This document shows positions 59,364 to 64,000 of a stretch of DNA of 64,000 bases, in pieces. Origin of the DNA: Gammaproteobacteria bacterium (GTDB taxonomy: Bacteria > Pseudomonadota > Gammaproteobacteria > Burkholderiales > Gallionellaceae); the NCBI GenBank assembly GCA_018814405.1, contig JAHIZO010000009.1, positions 238,933 to 302,932 on the forward strand. Direction: 5' to 3'. The stretch's first letter is position 1; each line of letters opens with the position of its first letter. The notes beneath the pieces were generated by a model that was given only the letters and a program-made list of their open reading frames with translations, was not told where the DNA came from and did not search any database. The translations under genes were made by a program, and so were the position numbers.

Positions 59364-60065
59364 ATGACGACGGCCGCTATCATGCAGCCTTACTTCTTCC
59401 CCTACATCGGCTATTTCCAGCTGATTGCGGCAGCTGACCTGTTCGTCGTTTATGACAACATCAAATACACCAAGAAAGGTTGGATAAATCGCAACCGCAT
59501 GTTGTTGAATGGAACGGATGCGATGTTTTCGCTACCTTTAAAGAAAGATTCCGATTCTCTCGATGTGGTGCAGCGCGAGCTGGCAACCGACTTCAATCGC
59601 GACAAGTTATTGAACCAACTCAAGAGCGCATACCAGCAAGCCCCGTACTTCTCGGCGACCTTTCCCTTGCTCGAGAAAATCATCCGCTATGAAGATGTAA
59701 ACCTTTTCCGCTTCCTGCATCACTCCATCGTCAAGACCTGCGAACATCTGGGCATCAACACAGAGATTCGCATCTCCTCCGGCATCGATATCGATCATGC
59801 ACTCCAAGGGCAGGACAAGGTGCTGAGTTTGTGTAAAGCTGTCGGCGCACATACTTATGTGAATGCGATCGGGGGCGTTGAGTTGTATTCAAAAGAAGTA
59901 TTCCATTCGAATGGCATCGAGTTGAAATTCATCAAGTCGCTTCCATTCGAGTATGCACAATCAGGAAAAGAGTTCGTCCCCTGGCTGTCTATTGTCGATG
60001 TGATGATGTTCAATCCGCTTGATACCATCCATCGATGCATCTCGACCAACTACGAATTGATATGA
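59364..60065 (+). CDS. WbqC-family protein
   Basis: The 233 aa protein starts AAIMQPYFFPYIGYFQLIAA, then DNIKYTKKGWINRNRML, and has SSGIDID and GGVELYSKEVF further on. These are hallmarks of the WbqC family, found in O-antigen and other glycan clusters. Its reaction is not firmly known; the context suggests a role in tailoring the amino-sugar made by the preceding aminotransferase. It lies 63 nt after that gene. Confidence 0.9.
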   Translation: MTTAAIMQPYFFPYIGYFQLIAAADLFVVYDNIKYTKKGWINRNRMLLNGTDAMFSLPLKKDSDSLDVVQRELATDFNRDKLLNQLKSAYQQAPYFSATFPLLEKIIRYEDVNLFRFLHHSIVKTCEHLGINTEIRISSGIDIDHALQGQDKVLSLCKAVGAHTYVNAIGGVELYSKEVFHSNGIELKFIKSLPFEYAQSGKEFVPWLSIVDVMMFNPLDTIHRCISTNYELI

Positions 60066-60068
60066 GCC

Positions 60069-61031
60069 ATGTTCAAGTGGAATAAATTAGGCAAGGTATT
60101 CACCCCGCAGGAAGTGACAGGGCGCAGCTGGCTGAAAGAATTTGCACAAGCGCCCGCAACACTGATGTTCGATGATTTTGTGCGCGTATATTTCTCCTGC
60201 CGTCCGCCTGCGGACGAGAATGGCCAATATGTAAGCTATTCCGCCTATGTGGACTTGGAGCGCTCCGACCTACTCAAGATACGTCTTGTGAGCGAGCAAC
60301 CGATCCTGGGCTTGGGCGGGCTCGGCGAATTCGACGAGTTCGGCACCTACCCCGTTTCCGTCATTCGCCACAACAATGAAGTCCGTGCCTATTATGCAGG
60401 TTGGACACGTTGTGAATCGGTGCCCTTTAACGTGGCGATCGGCATGGCGATCAGCAACGACAGCGGCAAGACTTTCAGCAAGCTCGGCACCGGCCCGATA
60501 ATCCCCTATTCGCCCGATGAACCTTTCGTCATGAGTGGGCCAAAAGTACGTCGCTTCAACGACACGTGGTACCTGTGGTACATAGCCGGACGCAAATGGA
60601 AGGTGGTGGATGGACGCGCCGAACCTGTCTACAAGATTCGCATGGCCACTTCGCAGGACGGCATCCACTGGAACAAGCTCAACAAGGACTTGATCGAGAG
60701 CCGCATCGAAGAAGACGAGGCTCAGGCCAGCCCGGACGTGTTCCATGCCAACGGCAAATACCACATGTTCTTCTGCTATCGCTACAGCAGCCATTACCGC
60801 GGCAAGCAGAACGGTTACCGCATCGGCTATGCATCCAGTGACGACCTAGTAAACTGGGTACGTGATGATTCAAAGGCCGGTATCGATGTCTCAGAAACAG
60901 GTTGGGATGCAGAAATGATCAGCTACCCGCATGTGTTCGAGCTGGACGGGAAAATATATCTGGCCTACCTCGGCGACCAAGTGGGACGCTTCGGATTCGG
61001 ACTCGCCGTGCTGGATGGGAAGTTGGCGTAA
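60069..61031 (+). CDS. Glycosidase-like beta-propeller protein, copy 1
   Basis: The 320 aa cytoplasmic protein is built of repeating blade-like segments: LMFDDFVRVYFSCRP, GTYPVSVIRHNNEVRAYYAGW, AISNDSGKTFSKLGTGP, WYLWYIAGRKW, RMATSQDGIHWNKLN, YHMFFCYRYS, YASSDDLVNWVRDD and FGFGLAVLDG. This pattern fits the five-bladed propeller superfamily of GH32/43/62/68/130 enzymes. No signal peptide is seen, so it probably acts inside the cell on a sugar intermediate. Its reaction is unknown. It is followed 3 nt later by a paralog. Confidence 0.8.
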   Translation: MFKWNKLGKVFTPQEVTGRSWLKEFAQAPATLMFDDFVRVYFSCRPPADENGQYVSYSAYVDLERSDLLKIRLVSEQPILGLGGLGEFDEFGTYPVSVIRHNNEVRAYYAGWTRCESVPFNVAIGMAISNDSGKTFSKLGTGPIIPYSPDEPFVMSGPKVRRFNDTWYLWYIAGRKWKVVDGRAEPVYKIRMATSQDGIHWNKLNKDLIESRIEEDEAQASPDVFHANGKYHMFFCYRYSSHYRGKQNGYRIGYASSDDLVNWVRDDSKAGIDVSETGWDAEMISYPHVFELDGKIYLAYLGDQVGRFGFGLAVLDGKLA

Positions 61032-61034
61032 GGG

Positions 61035-62003
61035 ATGAGCATGATGAAATGGAAGAAGCTTGGCCAGATATTCGACCCGACGCAGCACAAGCTACCGAAT
61101 GACTGTGTGCAGTTTGCCCAGTCACCCCAGGCTTTGGTGTTCGATGATTTTGTTCGCATCTATTTTTCCACTCGCGCGGTAGATGAGCGAAACGGCAAAT
61201 ATCTAAGCCACATCGCCTTTGTCGACATGCGCAAAAATCTGCGTGATGTGATCCACGTATCCGACCAGACCGTCATTCCGCTGGGGGAACTGGGCAGTTT
61301 CGATGAACACGGCATCTTCCCGATGAACGTCATGCGCCATGGCGATGCGGTATACGGCTACACATGCGGCTGGAACCGTCGCGTGTCAGTCTCGGTAGAT
61401 ACCGCCATCGGCTTGGCGATCAGCCGTGATAACGGACTCACCTTCCAGCGCATCGGCAGCGGTCCTGTGCTGTCAGCCTCTTTACACGAACCCTGTCTGG
61501 TTGGAGACGGCTTCGTGCGTGTCATCGATGGCATATTCCATATGTGGTACATGTTTGGCACCGGCTGGAAAAAATACTCGCCTGATACCGCGCCGGACCG
61601 CACTTATAAGATCGGCCATGCAACGTCCAACGACGGCATCAACTGGGTGAAAGAAGAAGCCCACCAGATCGTTGCGGACAAACTTGGGCCCGATGAGAGC
61701 CAAGCATTGCCGACGGTGATCAGCATCGATGGGCGGCACCATATGTTCTTCTGCTACCGCCAGTCTTTCGACTTCCGCAACAACAGCGGCCGCGGCTACC
61801 GTATCGGCCATACTTGGTCTGACGACCTAGTGAACTGGACACGGGATGACGAGAGCCCCCTGCTTGAAGGCACGCCGAACGAATGGGATAGCGATATGCA
61901 GTGCTATCCGCATGTATTCGAGTGCAACGGTGATATCTATCTGCTCTACAACGGCAACGAATTCGGCCGCCGGGGTTTCGGCCTAGCAGTTCTGGAGCGA
62001 TGA
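61035..62003 (+). CDS. Glycosidase-like beta-propeller protein, copy 2
   Basis: The 322 aa paralog of the preceding gene shares the same opening (WKKLGQIFDPTQ against WNKLGKVFTPQE), LVFDDFVRIYFSTR, GIFPMNVMRHGDAVYGYTCGW, YKIGHATSNDGINWV, HHMFFCYRQSFDF, WSDDLVNWTRDD and FGRRGFGLAVLER. The two are clearly related but well diverged, so they probably do different steps or form a heterodimer. There is no signal peptide. It overlaps the acyltransferase gene by 4 nt. Confidence 0.8.
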   Translation: MSMMKWKKLGQIFDPTQHKLPNDCVQFAQSPQALVFDDFVRIYFSTRAVDERNGKYLSHIAFVDMRKNLRDVIHVSDQTVIPLGELGSFDEHGIFPMNVMRHGDAVYGYTCGWNRRVSVSVDTAIGLAISRDNGLTFQRIGSGPVLSASLHEPCLVGDGFVRVIDGIFHMWYMFGTGWKKYSPDTAPDRTYKIGHATSNDGINWVKEEAHQIVADKLGPDESQALPTVISIDGRHHMFFCYRQSFDFRNNSGRGYRIGHTWSDDLVNWTRDDESPLLEGTPNEWDSDMQCYPHVFECNGDIYLLYNGNEFGRRGFGLAVLER

Positions 62004-62476
62004 AAACACAGATCCAATATCGGACGGACAAAGCCTCTGCTAGCAAGCTTGCCGAACACCTGCAGCAGTGTGATGCCGATTTTGTCCCGCCGCTCAGTGA
62101 GCGCATAGCGATAGTTGGGTATGCAAACAAGCTCTCCGTCAAAGCGACCAGATTCGAAGCATGGTTGGAAGACAAACTGATCGGGCTGGTAGCGGCATAT
62201 TGCAATGATCAAGAGAGTCGCCACGCCTTCATCTCCAGCGTCAGCGTACTCCACACATGGCAGGGAAAAGGCATCGCCGACAGCTTACTGAAGCTATGTT
62301 TAGCTCATGCAGAAAAAACGGGGATGCGGCGGATCGATCTGGAAGTGGCGGCTGACAACAAGGCCGCCATCGCACTCTACAAAAGAAATGGGTTTTCCAC
62401 CAACGGTGCACACGAACGATTCATCACCATGACAGTAACTTTGCAAGATGGGGGGCAATATGGAAAACAAGCGTGA
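62000..62476 (+). CDS. GNAT-family N-acyltransferase
   Basis: The 158 aa protein carries the GNAT acyl-CoA-binding pattern WQGKGIADSLLKLCLAHAE, then MRRIDLEVAADNKAAIALYKRNGF. In this cluster it most likely acylates the amino group put on by the DegT aminotransferase. It overlaps the propeller gene by 4 nt and the methyltransferase gene by 17 nt. Confidence 0.9.
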   Translation: MKTQIQYRTDKASASKLAEHLQQCDADFVPPLSERIAIVGYANKLSVKATRFEAWLEDKLIGLVAAYCNDQESRHAFISSVSVLHTWQGKGIADSLLKLCLAHAEKTGMRRIDLEVAADNKAAIALYKRNGFSTNGAHERFITMTVTLQDGGQYGKQA

Positions 62477-63209
62477 TTACAACGTCGAGATAGCAGACAC
62501 CAGCATTCACAAATATGCCTATGGATTCGATTTCGATGTCATGCACCCTTACATGATCCAATCGTTCGAACCTTTCTTCAAGCAAGGCAGTCTGCTTGAA
62601 CTAGGCTGCTTCAAGGGCGACTTCACCAAAAGACTGCTGCCGTATTTTGAAGACATCACTTGCGTTGAAGCCTCCGATATCGCGATCAAAGAAGCCAGCA
62701 AGCACTTGGCAGGAAAGGTGACGTTCGTCAATTCACGGTTCGAAGATGCCTCTCTGCCGCAACGCTATGACAACATCGTGCTCACCCATGTGCTGGAACA
62801 TCTCGACGATCCGGTCTTAGTGCTGAAGCGCATCAATGACGAATGGCTGGCCGACGGCGGTAGATTATTTTTGGTGTGCCCCAATGCCAATGCCCCTTCC
62901 CGCCAGATCGCCGTCAAGATGGGACTGATCTCGCACAACTCGGCCGTCACCCCGGCCGAGGCTGAGCACGGCCATCGCTGCACTTACACATTGGACACAC
63001 TAGAGCATGATGCCGAGGCGGCGGGATTGAAAGTCGTGCACCGATCAGGGATCTTCTTCAAGGCGCTGGCAAATTTTCAATGGGACCGCCTGCTTCAAAC
63101 CGACATCGTCACCCAAGAGTATCTGGACGGTTGCTACAAGCTGGGTCAGCAATATCCTGACTTGTGCGCCAGCATATTCTTGATGTGCGAACGCGGCGCC
63201 AAGCCCTGA
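62460..63209 (+). CDS. Class I SAM-dependent methyltransferase
   Basis: The 249 aa protein has motif I LLELGCFKGDFTKRLL, the acidic CVEASD and the post-motif VLTHVLEHLDDPVLVLKRI, as in sugar and small-molecule O- or N-methyltransferases. I chose the ATG at 62460, which has GGGGGG just upstream; the ATG at 62448 is possible. It is the last gene before the flagellin promoter and probably methylates the cluster's sugar. Confidence 0.88.
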   Translation: MENKRDYNVEIADTSIHKYAYGFDFDVMHPYMIQSFEPFFKQGSLLELGCFKGDFTKRLLPYFEDITCVEASDIAIKEASKHLAGKVTFVNSRFEDASLPQRYDNIVLTHVLEHLDDPVLVLKRINDEWLADGGRLFLVCPNANAPSRQIAVKMGLISHNSAVTPAEAEHGHRCTYTLDTLEHDAEAAGLKVVHRSGIFFKALANFQWDRLLQTDIVTQEYLDGCYKLGQQYPDLCASIFLMCERGAKP

Positions 63210-63295
63210 GCGAGCTATCCCTTAGTTTTATCGCCGTACCAGCCCTCCATGGCACACATTAAATACGGCACCACCTCAACACTCCATTTATTTTC

Positions 63296-63322
63296 TAAAG
63301 TTTTCCCAGAACAATCCGATAT
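63296..63322 (+). promoter_or_regulatory. FliA (sigma-28) promoter of the flagellin gene
   Basis: TAAAGTTT (63296-63303), 11 nt, then TCCGATAT (63315-63322). The sigma-28 consensus is TAAAGTTT-N11-GCCGATAA: the -35 is perfect, the spacing exact, and the -10 matches 6 of 8. The start should be near 63329, about 84 nt before the flagellin ATG. Confidence 0.87.
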
Positions 63323-63325
63323 CTG

Positions 63326-63373
63326 GTTCACAGTGGTAACAGAAGCAAGCTGAATAGCAGTGCTACTGTGAAC
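63326..63373 (+). other. 5' untranslated-region hairpin of the flagellin mRNA
   Basis: GTTCACAGTGGTA (63326-63338) pairs with TGCTACTGTGAAC (63361-63373) over 13 bp, two of them G-U, with a 22 nt loop. It sits at the predicted 5' end of the message and stops well before the AAAGGAG site (63400-63406). It could protect the mRNA or bind a regulator. Confidence 0.6.
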
Positions 63374-63412
63374 GGCAAGCCAGCCGTAGAATGAACTTAA
63401 AGGAGATCCATC

Positions 63413-64000
63413 ATGGCACAAGTCATCAATACCAACGTTGCAGCGCTTTTCGCAGGTGCGGCACTGAACAAGTCTGCGATCGCTCTGCAAACCGCACAGC
63501 AACGCCTCTCCTCCGGCCTGCGCATCAACAGCGCTAAGGACGACTCCACAGGCTTGGCCACTGCAACGGGCTATGACACTCAAATTCGCGCCGCAAACGT
63601 GAACGTTCGCCTGAAAAACGACGCCATTTCTGCCGCTCAAACATCCGATGGCAAACTGGGCATCGTCACAGAGAACCTGCAACGCATGGCCGAGATATTG
63701 GCGGGCGGCGCCGCAGCCACCAATGCCGAATTCGTGGCACTTGACGGTATCAACGCAACTTTGTCCACAGCAGGTGGCGCAACCTACATCGCCAGCACCA
63801 GCGCGGGTGATGTCACGACCAATCTGGGCACCGTCGGCACTCGACGTGAAACACTCGGCGCCTCCATGGCATCGAACGCTTCCGAAGTTGCTGCGCTGCA
63901 GATCGACTCCGTGAACTTGTCGGCCGCTTATAGCCGAATCATGGATACCGACTACGCCGCTGAAACAACCGCGATGGCACGTAACAACATTCTGCAACAA
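63413..64000 (+). CDS. fliC: Flagellin, compact form (cut by right edge)
   Basis: The frame is open for 196 codons to the window end, so the gene is incomplete by roughly 15-20 codons. The N-terminal D0 part is classic: AQVINTNVAALFAGAALNKS, then QTAQQRLSSGLRINSAKDDS and DTQIRAANVNVRLKNDAISAAQ. The C-terminal D0 part follows soon after: LSAAYSRIMDTDYAAETTAMARNNILQQ (in parts). Almost nothing lies between, so D2/D3 and much of D1 are absent. AAAGGAG lies 6 nt before the ATG, with a sigma-28 promoter further upstream. It is the probable target of the adjacent glycosyltransferases. Confidence 0.93.
   Translation, partial: MAQVINTNVAALFAGAALNKSAIALQTAQQRLSSGLRINSAKDDSTGLATATGYDTQIRAANVNVRLKNDAISAAQTSDGKLGIVTENLQRMAEILAGGAAATNAEFVALDGINATLSTAGGATYIASTSAGDVTTNLGTVGTRRETLGASMASNASEVAALQIDSVNLSAAYSRIMDTDYAAETTAMARNNILQQ

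Noticed and set aside
63215..64000. Minus-strand open frame across the flagellin gene
   Set aside because: The plus strand carries an obvious flagellin with sigma-28 promoter and ribosome-binding site. The minus frame has no recognisable feature.

Overview
The window reads as ordinary chromosome of a betaproteobacterium. I favour the order Nitrosomonadales, and a Gallionellaceae-like (microaerophilic, possibly iron-oxidising) organism is a reasonable guess, but this is inference from gene order and protein character only. Pointers are the rpoE-rseA-rseB-rseC-mucD-lepA-lepB-rnc-era-recO string, a his operon running into hinT-tatABC, a petABC bc1 complex followed by sspA-sspB, ftsY-ftsE-ftsX-rpoH, and a TssQ-type lipoprotein. 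Genes are packed tightly with many 1-11 nt overlaps, and no stretch over about 300 bases lacks a gene. I saw no tRNA, rRNA, IS element, prophage or CRISPR array.

Layout. 1-8935 (minus): the sigma-E envelope-stress operon, from a recognisable sigma-E promoter down to the truncated recO at the left edge, with a hairpin plus T-run between mucD and lepA. 9001-13836: nadB, a ygfX-like gene and a three-gene signalling module (class III cyclase-like protein with PEGA domain, TssQ-like lipoprotein, Ser/Thr kinase). 13934-19033 (minus): rluB, recR, ybaB, dnaX, the 4.5S RNA gene ffs and a class I fumarase. 19131-24644: ylqF-type GTPase, mlaA, htpX, cytochrome b561, and a coupled periplasmic-binding-protein/diguanylate-cyclase pair. 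24820-28560: a divergent LexA with its own two-operator promoter, a PAS-PAS-GGDEF-hemerythrin protein and a ferredoxin. 28564-35744: coaD, rsmD (apparently with an AUA start), two M16 peptidase-like proteins, ftsY-ftsE-ftsX and rpoH preceded by a CIRCE operator. 35794-43678: sspB, sspA, petCBA, a cytochrome c, Nif3-like, a DegS-like protease and tatCBA. 43696-48653 (minus): hinT and hisE-I-F-A-H-B-C. 48813-52427 (plus): a two-component pair and a soluble diguanylate cyclase.

52497-64000 (plus) is the most accessory-looking part. Two tandem TPR plus SPINDLY-type O-GlcNAc-transferase-like proteins are followed without real gaps by a sugar aminotransferase, WbqC, two paralogous beta-propeller proteins, a GNAT acyltransferase and a methyltransferase. 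Next come a FliA (sigma-28) promoter, a 5' hairpin and an unusually compact flagellin cut by the right edge. I read this as a candidate flagellin O-glycosylation cassette that makes a modified amino-deoxy sugar and transfers it to Ser/Thr.

How parts work together: RseA, RseB, a DegS-like anchored protease and MucD form most of a sigma-E signalling path within one window. HrcA (via CIRCE) probably ties rpoH to the second heat-shock circuit. Three diguanylate cyclases, one with a di-iron hemerythrin domain, and no phosphodiesterase suggest oxygen and ligand inputs to c-di-GMP control near motility genes.
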